A DNA stretch of 5,890 bases from Pseudomonadota bacterium (GTDB taxonomy: Bacteria > Pseudomonadota > Gammaproteobacteria > Xanthomonadales > Xanthomonadaceae): positions 1 to 5,890 of the forward strand of contig JAFAEU010000025.1 in the NCBI GenBank assembly GCA_023423855.1, in the 5' to 3' direction. The notes below the pieces were generated by a model that was not told the DNA's origin, did not search any database, and was given only the letters and a program-made list of their open reading frames with translations. Every line of letters starts with the position of its first letter. Within the stretch, counting starts at the first letter, position 1. Both the position numbers and the translations under genes were made by a program. Positions 1 to 5,821 of this stretch are shown here, piece after piece.

Positions 1-34
1 TCGGGAATCGGGAATCGGGAATCGGGAATCGGGA
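1..34. repeat. G-rich 7-bp tandem array (unit TCGGGAA)
   Basis: Four full copies and one partial copy of TCGGGAA run from the window edge, so the array may continue upstream. GGG runs fall at 3-5, 10-12, 17-19, 24-26 and 31-33, each separated by a 4-base AATC loop. This meets the usual G-quadruplex pattern (four or more G3 runs with loops of 7 or fewer) on the + strand. The unit is the reverse complement of TTCCCGA, so this array is the inverted partner of the C-rich array at 136-176. The repeat is seen directly; quadruplex folding is inferred. Confidence 0.9.
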
Positions 35-45
35 GAAGCGTAACG

Positions 46-126
46 GTTTGTCATCCCGAGCGCAGCGAGGGATCTGCCTTTGCCCGGACGAGAAGCAGAT
101 TCCTCGCTGCGCCCGGGATGACAAAC
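46..126. repeat. Inverted repeat with 32-bp arms (REP-like, GTCATCCCGAGCG type)
   Basis: The left arm (46-77) and right arm (95-126) are complementary at 30 of 32 positions, with a 17-base loop (78-94). The left arm also holds its own hairpin (53-73): five outer pairs, two consecutive G.A mismatches, two G-C pairs and a GCA triloop. GNA triloops closed by GC pairs are known to make very stable single-stranded DNA hairpins. The right arm's small hairpin is partly degraded. The core resembles a widespread bacterial dispersed repeat and differs from the GCGAAGGCGGG type found on both sides of mfd. The unit sits symmetrically between the two 7-bp arrays. Confidence 0.9.
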
Positions 127-135
127 ATTTAGGCT

Positions 136-176
136 GTTCCCATTCCCCATTCCCCATTCCCGACTCCCCACTCCCG
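136..176. repeat. C-rich 7-bp tandem array (ATTCCCC/ACTCCCG units)
   Basis: Five 7-base units lie at 142-148, 149-155, 156-162, 163-169 and 170-176, preceded by a partial unit. They read ATTCCCC twice, then ATTCCCG, ACTCCCC and ACTCCCG. C runs repeat every 7 bases and a C5 run (178-182) abuts the rlmJ start codon. The minus strand, which is the rlmJ template, therefore has G-quadruplex potential. The array is the inverted counterpart of the one at 1-34 but has more sequence variation. Confidence 0.88.
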
Positions 177-182
177 GCCCCC

Positions 183-1043
183 ATGAACTACCGCCATGCC
201 TTCCACGCCGGCAACCATGCCGACGTCCTCAAGCACACCGTGCTGCTGGCGCTGTGCGATGCACTGGCGGCGAAGCCGGCGGCCTGCTTCGCGCTCGACA
301 CCCATGCCGGTCGCGGCCTCTACCGGCTGGACGACGATGCCGCCAGCCGGACCGGCGAAGCCGGGGAAGGCGTGCTGGCGCTCCTGCGGCGCGTCGGCGA
401 CACGCCGGTGTTGGCCCGCTACCGCGACGCCATCGCCACCTGCCGCACGCGGCATGGCGATACGGCCTATCCCGGTTCGCCGTGGCTGCTGGCGCACGCC
501 CTGCGCGGGCAGGACCGCATCGCCTGCTGCGAACTGCAGCCGGACGAGGCCGCGACGCTCAAGCGCAGTCTTGCCGGCGATCCGCGCGTCGCCGTGCACC
601 AGCGCGACGGTTACGCCGCGATCAATGCCCTGCTGCCGCCGAAGTCCGGCGCCACCCGGATCAATCGCGGCCTGGTCCTGATCGACCCGCCCTACGAGGC
701 GCAGCGCGCGGAATTCGATCCGATCCTGGCCGCCCTGCGCCTCGGGCTGGAACGCTGGCCGCAGGGCATGTTCGCGCTGTGGTACCCGATCAAGCAGCGC
801 GCGACCCTGCAGCCCTTCCTGCGTCGCGCCGCGCACCTGCCGGCGAAGGGCGTGCTGTGCGCGGAACTGATGGTGCGCCCCGAGGAATCGGCGCTGCGCA
901 TGAACGGCAGCGGCCTGCTGCTGTGCAACCCTCCGTGGCGCTTCGAGCAGACACTCGCTGCACTGCTGCCCGTGCTGCAGGCAGGGCTGGCCCCGGCGGG
1001 CGGATCGCATCGCCTGCAGTGGTTGCGCAATGACGACGCCTGA
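183..1043 (+). CDS. rlmJ: 23S rRNA (adenine(2030)-N6)-methyltransferase RlmJ
   Basis: A 286-residue SAM-dependent methyltransferase of the RlmJ (formerly YhiR/DUF519) family, which in E. coli methylates N6 of A2030 in 23S rRNA. The family-typical N-terminus YRHAFHAGNHADVLKH spans residues 3-18. The SAM-binding stretch DTHAGRG is at 39-45, the catalytic N6-adenine methylase motif DPPY at 168-171, and a conserved NPPW at 249-252. Length matches the family (about 280). The start at 183 was chosen because family proteins begin at MNYRHAFH or its equivalent; the frame stays open back to an ATG at 48, but that extension would translate the repeat element. No Shine-Dalgarno sequence precedes 183, only the C-rich array. 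A 239-bp gap to mfd argues against tight coupling. Identity is very secure; the mode of initiation is uncertain. Confidence 0.96.
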   Translation: MNYRHAFHAGNHADVLKHTVLLALCDALAAKPAACFALDTHAGRGLYRLDDDAASRTGEAGEGVLALLRRVGDTPVLARYRDAIATCRTRHGDTAYPGSPWLLAHALRGQDRIACCELQPDEAATLKRSLAGDPRVAVHQRDGYAAINALLPPKSGATRINRGLVLIDPPYEAQRAEFDPILAALRLGLERWPQGMFALWYPIKQRATLQPFLRRAAHLPAKGVLCAELMVRPEESALRMNGSGLLLCNPPWRFEQTLAALLPVLQAGLAPAGGSHRLQWLRNDDA

Positions 1044-1104
1044 AACCACGGCGTATCGATCCCGTCCGGCACCGCAGGCGCACGCGAGGCGACGTCCGCA
1101 CAAA

Positions 1105-1189
1105 CCGTCGTTCCCGCGAAGGCGGGAATCCAGTGTCTTCAAACCTTGAAGGCAAAGACGCTGGATTCCCGCCTTCGCGGGAATGACGG
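1105..1189. repeat. Paired palindrome (REPIN-like), copy 1, upstream of mfd
   Basis: Two 35-base arms (1105-1139 and 1155-1189) are complementary at 33 positions across a 15-base loop. Each arm carries its own hairpin, TTCCCGC-GAAG-GCGGGAA, so the unit is two REP-like sequences facing each other. Its centre contains a small second hairpin (CTTCAA/TTGAAG, 1137-1151). It is homologous to the element at 4809-4893. There is no T tract, so it is not a standard intrinsic terminator, though it could protect the rlmJ 3' end or reduce read-through. Such elements are usually mobilised by RAYT-type (IS200/IS605-like) transposases; none is in this window. Confidence 0.93.
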
Positions 1190-1213
1190 CACTCGTTCCT
1201 GACCTTCGCAAGG

Positions 1214-1219
1214 TAAAAT
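1214..1219 (+). promoter_or_regulatory. Candidate -10 box (TAAAAT) for mfd
   Basis: TAAAAT matches the sigma-70 -10 consensus TATAAT at 5 of 6 positions and is the most AT-rich spot in a GC-rich gap. It lies 63 bases before the mfd start codon and just downstream of the paired palindrome. No good -35 hexamer is found at 16-18 bp spacing; the expected position falls at the edge of the palindrome. The call therefore rests on the -10 alone. Confidence 0.35.
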
Positions 1220-1282
1220 CGCGCCTTCGCACGCTGGCAACGCCGTTGCCGGCGCCGTCGTGCTTTTCCGGATCCAGGATCG

Positions 1283-4200
1283 ATGCCCGCAAACGTCCCG
1301 TCCCCTCCGCCGCTACCGCGGCCCGGCCAGCCGCGCGCCTGGTGGCGCGCGCCGACCAGCCGCAGCGCGCTGGCCTGGCATGCCGCACGCGCCGCGAATG
1401 CGCACGGTGCGCCACTGCTGCTGGTAGCGCGCGACAACCATGCCGCGCACCAACTCGAAGCCGACCTGCACACCCTGCTCGGCGCCGACGACGCGCTGCC
1501 GGTGGTCGTGTTCCCGGACTGGGAAACCCTGCCCTGGGACCGCTTCAGCCCGCATCCGGACATCGTCTCGCAGCGCCTGGCCACCCTGCTGCGGCTGCCC
1601 TCGCTCAGGCAGGCGGCCATCGTCATCGTGCCGGTGCAGACCCTGCTGCAGCGGCTGCCGCCACTGCGCTACGCGGTCGGCAGCGCCTTCGACGTGCGCG
1701 TCGGACAGACGCTCGACCTCGACGCAGAGAAGCGCCGCCTCGAAAGCGCCGGCTACCGCAACGTGCCCCAGGTCTTCGACCCGGGCGATTTCGCGGTGCG
1801 CGGCGGGCTGCTCGACGTCTACCCGATGGGCGCGTCGCAGCCGTTCCGCGTCGAGCTGTTCGACGACGGCATCGAGACGATCCGCGCCTTCGATCCGGAG
1901 ACGCAGCGTTCGCTCGACAAGGTCGACGCGGTGCGCATGCTGCCCGGCCGCGAAATGCCGACCGACGAGGACGCGCTCGGCGAGACACTGGACAAGCTGC
2001 GCGAGCGCTTCGACATCGACACGCGCCGCAGCGCGCTGATGCAGGACCTCAAGGCCGGCATCGCGCCCGCGGGCATCGAGTACTACCTGCCGCTGTTCTT
2101 CGAAACGACCGCGACGCTGTTCGACTACCTTGCCCCGGACACGCTGCCGCTGGTGGACGAAGGCGCACTGGAAGCCGCCGACCACTTCTGGAAGCAGGCC
2201 GCCGACCGCTACGAGCAGCTGCGCCACGACATCGAGCGCCCGATCCTGCCGCCGGCCGAACTGTGGCTGTCGCCGGAGGCGCTGCGCGAGCGCCTGAACG
2301 CGGGCAGCCGCATCGAGCTCTGTGGCGAATCGCATCCGCGCCGCAAGGACGCGCAGGCACTCGGCGACCAGCCGGCGCCGGCGCTGCCGCTGTCGGCGCG
2401 CGACAGCGAGCCCGGCGCGGCGCTGAAGTCGTTCCTGTCCAGCTACGGCGGCCGCACGCTCATTGCCGCCGATTCGGCGGGGCGGCGTGAAGCGCTGCTG
2501 GAAATGCTGGGTGCGGCGGGACTGACGCCGGTGGTGCTGGACGGCTTTCCCGCTTTCGCCCGTCATCCCGGCGAAAGCCGGGATGACGATCTCGAAGGGG
2601 TCGGTTTCGCCGTCGCCGTCGCCCCGCTCGACGACGGCTTCGCGCTCGACGACCCGCGCATCGCGATCCTCACCGAACGCCAGCTGTTCCCCGAGCGCGC
2701 CTCGCAACCACGCCGGCGCAAGCGCGCGGGACGCGAACCCGAGGCCATCATCCGCGACCTCGGCGAACTGACCGAAGGCGCGCCGATCGTGCACGAGGAC
2801 CACGGCGTCGGCCGCTACCGCGGGCTGGTCACGCTCGACGCCGGCGGCCAACCCGGCGAATACCTTGACATCGAGTACGCCAAGGGCGATCGCCTGTACG
2901 TGCCGGTCGCGCAGCTGCACCTGGTCAACCGCTACTCGGGCGCCTCGCCCGAAACCGCGCCGCTGCACTCGCTCGGCGGCGAGCAGTGGACCAAGGCCAG
3001 GCGCAAGGCCGCGGAGAAGGTCCGCGACGTCGCCGCCGAGTTGCTGGAGATCCAGGCCAGGCGCATGGCCCGCGCCGGACTGGCGCTGCCGGTGGACCGC
3101 GCGATGTACGAACCGTTCGCGGCGGCGTTCCCGTTCGAGGAAACCCCCGACCAGCACGCCGCGATCGAGGCGGTGATCCGCGACCTGGGCAGCAGCCAGC
3201 CGATGGACCGCGTGGTCTGCGGCGACGTCGGCTTCGGCAAGACCGAGGTCGCCGTGCGCGCCGCCTTCGTCGCCGCCGCCGCAGGCCGGCAGGTCGCGGT
3301 GCTGGTGCCGACCACGCTGCTGGCCGAGCAGCACTACCGCACGATGGCCGACCGCTTCGCCGACTGGCCGCTGCGCGTGGAGGTGCTGTCGCGCTTCAAG
3401 AGCAGCAAGGAGATCAAGGCCGAGATCGGCAAGATCGCCGACGGCACGCTCGACGTCATCGTCGGCACCCACCGGCTGCTGCAGCCGGACGTGAAGTTCA
3501 AGGACCTCGGTCTGGTGATCGTCGACGAGGAGCAGCGCTTCGGCGTGCGCCAGAAGGAGGCGCTCAAGGCCCTGCGCGCCAACGTGCACCTGCTCACGCT
3601 GACCGCAACCCCTATTCCGCGCACGCTCAACATGGCCATGGCCGGCCTGCGCGACCTGTCGATCATCGCCACCCCGCCGGCGCACCGGCTGGCGGTGCAG
3701 ACCTTCATCGCCGCCTGGGACGACGCGCAGCTGCGCGAGGCCTTCCAGCGCGAGCTCGCGCGCGGCGGCCAGGTGTATTTCCTGCACAACGACGTCGAGA
3801 GCATCGGCCGCATGCAGCGCCAGCTCGAGGAGCTGGTGCCGGACGCGCGCATCGGCATCGCCCACGGCCAGATGCCCGAGCGCGAGCTGGAGAAGGTGAT
3901 GCTCGACTTCCACAAGCAGCGCTTCAACGTGCTGCTGTGCACGACCATCATCGAGTCGGGCATCGACATCCCCAACGCCAACACCATCATCATCCACCGC
4001 GCCGACAGGTTCGGCCTGGCCCAGCTGCACCAGTTGCGCGGCCGCGTCGGCCGTTCGCATCACCGTGCCTACGCCTACCTCGTGATCCCCGACAAGCGCT
4101 CGATCACGAGCGATGCGCAGAAGCGGCTGGAGGCGATCGCCTCGATGGACGAACTCGGCGCCGGCTTCACCCTGGCCACGCACGACCTGGAGATCCGCGG

Positions 4201-4792
4201 CGCCGGCGAGCTGCTCGGCGAGGACCAGAGCGGGCAGATGGCCGAGGTCGGCTTCAGCCTGTACACCGAGCTGCTGGAGCGCGCGGTGCGCTCGATCAGG
4301 CAGGGCAAGCTGCCGGACATCGACGAGCCGATGCACCGCGGCGCCGAGGTGGAGCTGCACGTCCCGGCGCTGATCCCCGACGATTACCTGCCCGACGTGC
4401 ACACGCGCCTGACGCTGTACAAGCGCATCAGCTCCGCGCGCGATACCGAGGAACTGCGCGAGCTGCAGGTGGAGATGATCGACCGCTTCGGCCTGCTGCC
4501 CGATCCGGCGAAGCACCTGTTCGCGATCGCCGAACTCAAGCTGCAGGCAACCGCGCTCGGCATCCGCAAGCTCGACCTCGGCGAGGCCGGCGGACGCCTG
4601 CAGTTCGTGGAGAAGCCCGACGTCGACCCGATGGCCGTGATCCGCCTGATCCAGGGCCAGCCGAAGCACTACCGCATGGACGGCCCGGACAAGCTGCGCA
4701 TCACGCTGGACCTGCCTGATGTCGACACGCGGCTCAAGGCCGCGCGCGGGTTGCTGATCGCGCTGGCGCCGAGTGCGGAACGGAGGGCCTGA
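1283..4792 (+). CDS. mfd: Transcription-repair coupling factor Mfd (with in-frame palindrome insertion)
   Basis: A 1169-residue DNA translocase (E. coli Mfd has 1148) that removes stalled RNA polymerase and recruits UvrA to start nucleotide excision repair. Residues about 25-340 form the UvrB-like module without a Walker A motif (WETLPWDRFSPHPD, then AGYRNVPQVFDPGDFAVRGG). D3 covers about 380-475 and the RNA polymerase-interacting domain about 494-570 (VHEDHGVGRYRG to YVPVAQLHL). The motor carries Walker A GDVGFGKT (647-654), DEEQ (748-751; E. coli has DEEH), TATPIPR (774-780) and QLRGRVGRS (917-925). The TRG translocation motif begins near 957 (ELGAGF), and the C-terminal D7 regulatory domain follows. 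The first in-frame start after an upstream stop at 1214 is ATG 1283; AGGA at 1276-1279 is a close-spaced weak ribosome site. Residues 427-436 are encoded by a palindromic repeat. Nothing suggests loss of function. Confidence 0.97.
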   Translation: MPANVPSPPPLPRPGQPRAWWRAPTSRSALAWHAARAANAHGAPLLLVARDNHAAHQLEADLHTLLGADDALPVVVFPDWETLPWDRFSPHPDIVSQRLATLLRLPSLRQAAIVIVPVQTLLQRLPPLRYAVGSAFDVRVGQTLDLDAEKRRLESAGYRNVPQVFDPGDFAVRGGLLDVYPMGASQPFRVELFDDGIETIRAFDPETQRSLDKVDAVRMLPGREMPTDEDALGETLDKLRERFDIDTRRSALMQDLKAGIAPAGIEYYLPLFFETTATLFDYLAPDTLPLVDEGALEAADHFWKQAADRYEQLRHDIERPILPPAELWLSPEALRERLNAGSRIELCGESHPRRKDAQALGDQPAPALPLSARDSEPGAALKSFLSSYGGRTLIAADSAGRREALLEMLGAAGLTPVVLDGFPAFARHPGESRDDDLEGVGFAVAVAPLDDGFALDDPRIAILTERQLFPERASQPRRRKRAGREPEAIIRDLGELTEGAPIVHEDHGVGRYRGLVTLDAGGQPGEYLDIEYAKGDRLYVPVAQLHLVNRYSGASPETAPLHSLGGEQWTKARRKAAEKVRDVAAELLEIQARRMARAGLALPVDRAMYEPFAAAFPFEETPDQHAAIEAVIRDLGSSQPMDRVVCGDVGFGKTEVAVRAAFVAAAAGRQVAVLVPTTLLAEQHYRTMADRFADWPLRVEVLSRFKSSKEIKAEIGKIADGTLDVIVGTHRLLQPDVKFKDLGLVIVDEEQRFGVRQKEALKALRANVHLLTLTATPIPRTLNMAMAGLRDLSIIATPPAHRLAVQTFIAAWDDAQLREAFQRELARGGQVYFLHNDVESIGRMQRQLEELVPDARIGIAHGQMPERELEKVMLDFHKQRFNVLLCTTIIESGIDIPNANTIIIHRADRFGLAQLHQLRGRVGRSHHRAYAYLVIPDKRSITSDAQKRLEAIASMDELGAGFTLATHDLEIRGAGELLGEDQSGQMAEVGFSLYTELLERAVRSIRQGKLPDIDEPMHRGAEVELHVPALIPDDYLPDVHTRLTLYKRISSARDTEELRELQVEMIDRFGLLPDPAKHLFAIAELKLQATALGIRKLDLGEAGGRLQFVEKPDVDPMAVIRLIQGQPKHYRMDGPDKLRITLDLPDVDTRLKAARGLLIALAPSAERRA
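2561..2588. repeat. Perfect 12-bp-arm palindrome inside mfd
   Basis: CGTCATCCCGGC (2561-2572), a GAAA loop (2573-2576) and GCCGGGATGACG (2577-2588) form a perfect hairpin. The core is of the same general GTCATyCCsGCGAA type as the intergenic elements on both sides of mfd. It starts exactly at codon 427, is read in frame as RHPGESRDD plus one base of the next codon, and contains no stop. It falls in D3, between VVLDGFPAF and GFAVAVAPL, where recalled E. coli Mfd has only a few residues. Insertion of a dispersed element into a tolerant loop is the simplest explanation. Confidence 0.88.
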
Positions 4793-4808
4793 AGGCGTCC
4801 TGACCAAG

Positions 4809-4893
4809 CCGTCATCCCCGCGAAGGCGGGGATCCAGTGTCTTTGCGTTCAAGCATTGAAGACGTTGGGTTCCTGCCTTCGCGGGGATGACGG
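4809..4893. repeat. Paired palindrome (REPIN-like), copy 2, downstream of mfd
   Basis: Arms at 4807-4843 and 4859-4895 are complementary at 32 of 37 positions around a 15-base loop. The 85-base core at 4809-4893, read on the minus strand, aligns without gaps to 1105-1189 at 73 of 85 positions. The asymmetric central 25 bases match at 22 positions in that orientation and only 10 in the direct one, so this copy is inverted relative to copy 1. It begins 14-16 bases after the mfd stop and could form the 3' end of the mfd mRNA, but no T tract follows. Confidence 0.93.
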
Positions 4894-4947
4894 CTGTTGT
4901 CCGGACTTCTCCGGAGATTTCTTGCCGCGACGTTTACGCCCACCTCA

Positions 4948-4967
4948 CCGCGCGGTCACCCGCGCGG
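4948..4967. promoter_or_regulatory. GC hairpin upstream of chaB
   Basis: CCGCGCGG, a TCAC loop and a second CCGCGCGG give a perfect 8-bp stem; because each arm is itself palindromic, it is also a direct repeat. It ends 33 bases before the chaB start codon. It could be a 5' leader structure or a protein-binding site, or it may be chance in a very GC-rich gap. No convincing promoter was found for chaB. Confidence 0.3.
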
Positions 4968-4989
4968 GCGTAGCGTCGAAGACCCGCAC

Positions 4990-4993
4990 GGAG
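4990..4993 (+). promoter_or_regulatory. Ribosome binding site of chaB (GGAG)
   Basis: GGAG sits 7 bases before the ATG at 5001, close to ideal spacing. It is the clearest Shine-Dalgarno sequence in the window and supports that start. Confidence 0.7.
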
Positions 4994-5000
4994 CACGCCC

Positions 5001-5231
5001 ATGCCCTACGCTCTCCTCGGCGACCTGCCCGATTCCGTCCGCGACAACGTGCCGAAACACGCGCAGGAGATCTACAAGGAAGCCTTCAACAGCGCCTGGG
5101 ACCAGTACAAGGACCCCGACGACCGCCGCGGCGACGCCAGCCGCGAGGAAACCGCGCACCGCGTCGCCTGGGCCGCGGTGAAGGAGAAATACGAGAAAGG
5201 CGACGACGACCAATGGCACGCGAAGAAATAA
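5001..5231 (+). CDS. chaB: ChaB family protein (putative cation transport regulator)
   Basis: A 76-residue acidic cytosolic protein, the same length as E. coli ChaB and very like it as I recall that sequence. The family signature runs through the protein: MPYxxxxDLP at the N-terminus, IYKEAFNSAWDQYKD at about 24-38, DASREETAHRVAWAAVK at about 45-61, and a KGDDDxWH tail. There is no signal peptide or membrane segment. In E. coli, chaB lies beside chaA, the sodium/calcium-proton antiporter gene, and was named as its regulator, but the biochemical role is poorly supported and the family is common without chaA, including in phages. No antiporter gene is visible here. It follows the second paired palindrome and has a good ribosome site, so it is probably expressed on its own or with the phosphatase 53 bases downstream. 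Family assignment is secure, function is not. Confidence 0.95.
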   Translation: MPYALLGDLPDSVRDNVPKHAQEIYKEAFNSAWDQYKDPDDRRGDASREETAHRVAWAAVKEKYEKGDDDQWHAKK

Positions 5232-5272
5232 CCGCAGACGGCCGCCCACCCCACGCGGGCCCGCCGATCGCG

Positions 5273-5278
5273 CACAAT
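5273..5278 (+). promoter_or_regulatory. Candidate -10 box (CACAAT) just before the phosphatase start
   Basis: CACAAT matches TATAAT at 4 of 6 positions and ends 6 bases before the ATG at 5285. A transcript from it would begin at or next to the start codon, giving a leaderless mRNA. That would fit the absence of a Shine-Dalgarno sequence there. No -35 hexamer is recognisable at normal spacing, so the call is weak. Confidence 0.25.
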
Positions 5279-5284
5279 GCCGGC

Positions 5285-5821
5285 ATGACCGGACGTCTCC
5301 TGCTCCCGCTGCTCGCCGCCCTCCTGCTTCCCGCCTGCGCGGGGACGCCATCGCCCGACGACGCGGACGGCGCCACCTTCATCCTCGTGCGCCACGGCGA
5401 AAAGACCAGCGACACCGAGCGCGACCCCGACCTCAGCGCGGCCGGCATCGAACGCGCGCGGCAGCTCGCGCAGCGCCTCGCCGGCGACGACATCACCGCC
5501 ATCTACACCACCGACTACCGGCGCACCCGGCAAACCGTGGAACCGACCGCCAGCGCGCACCGCATCGACGCCGAGACCTACGACGCGAAGCTGCCCGCCG
5601 ACGCGTTCGCGGCACGGCTCAAGGCGGCCCACCCGCACGGCATCGTGCTCGTCGCCGGCCACAGCAATACCGTGCCGGACATCGTCGCCGCCCTGTGCCA
5701 ATGCGAAACCGCGCCCATGCCCGAAACCGAATACGACCGGCTCAGCACCGTCCACGTCGCCGCCGACGGCAGCGCGCGGCTGCAGGTGACGCGCTTCGGC
5801 GCAACCGCACGCGCGCCATGA
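5285..5821 (+). CDS. Histidine phosphatase superfamily lipoprotein (SixA/phosphoglycerate mutase-like)
   Basis: A 178-residue branch of the histidine phosphatase superfamily. Residues 1-17 form a short signal peptide with a hydrophobic run (LLLPLLAALLL), followed by LPAC with Cys18 as a likely lipidation site, though Pro at -2 is not typical of a lipobox. The catalytic RHG triad is at 36-38 (VRHGEK), with His37 the expected phospho-acceptor. Arginines in YRRTRQT (78-84) and the second catalytic His126 in VAGHSNT complete the active site. The product is probably anchored to the inner or outer membrane facing the periplasm; its substrate cannot be told from sequence. The start at 5285 was chosen because it gives the signal peptide; the open frame extends upstream through chaB and the repeat, which is not credible. 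No Shine-Dalgarno sequence is present. The stop overlaps the next start by 4 bases. Confidence 0.85.
   Translation: MTGRLLLPLLAALLLPACAGTPSPDDADGATFILVRHGEKTSDTERDPDLSAAGIERARQLAQRLAGDDITAIYTTDYRRTRQTVEPTASAHRIDAETYDAKLPADAFAARLKAAHPHGIVLVAGHSNTVPDIVAALCQCETAPMPETEYDRLSTVHVAADGSARLQVTRFGATARAP

Noticed and set aside
1..176. CRISPR-like array from the regular repeats
   Set aside because: Units are 7 bp with no unique spacers; these are simple tandem arrays around a palindrome.
48..182. N-terminal extension of rlmJ from ATG 48
   Set aside because: The extra 45 residues are translation of the inverted repeat and C-rich array, and RlmJ proteins begin at the equivalent of residue 1 of the shorter form.
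129..1415. A 428-codon open frame on the minus strand across rlmJ and the intergenic region
   Set aside because: It is a shadow of rlmJ in high-GC DNA; its product is arginine/glycine/glutamine-rich without family features, and it reads through both repeat elements.
2986..4719. A 577-codon + strand frame overlapping mfd in a different frame
   Set aside because: It is an Arg/Ala/Gly-rich out-of-frame shadow with no motif or ribosome site.
1313..4852. An 1179-codon open frame on the minus strand opposite mfd
   Set aside because: It mirrors mfd codon for codon, a common effect in GC-rich genes. The product is low-complexity (Gln, Val, Ala, His, Arg) with no recognisable domain, while the + strand product is a clear Mfd.
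4807..4895. Intrinsic (Rho-independent) terminator after mfd
   Set aside because: The hairpin is strong but no T tract follows either arm, and the same unit occurs upstream of mfd, so it is called a dispersed repeat.
5255..5264. GCGGGCCCGC palindrome between chaB and the phosphatase
   Set aside because: A 10-bp palindrome with no loop and no T tract is easily expected by chance in DNA this rich in G and C.
4856..5284. Upstream extension of the phosphatase frame through chaB
   Set aside because: It would translate a palindrome and chaB out of frame, and would bury the signal peptide and lipobox inside the protein.
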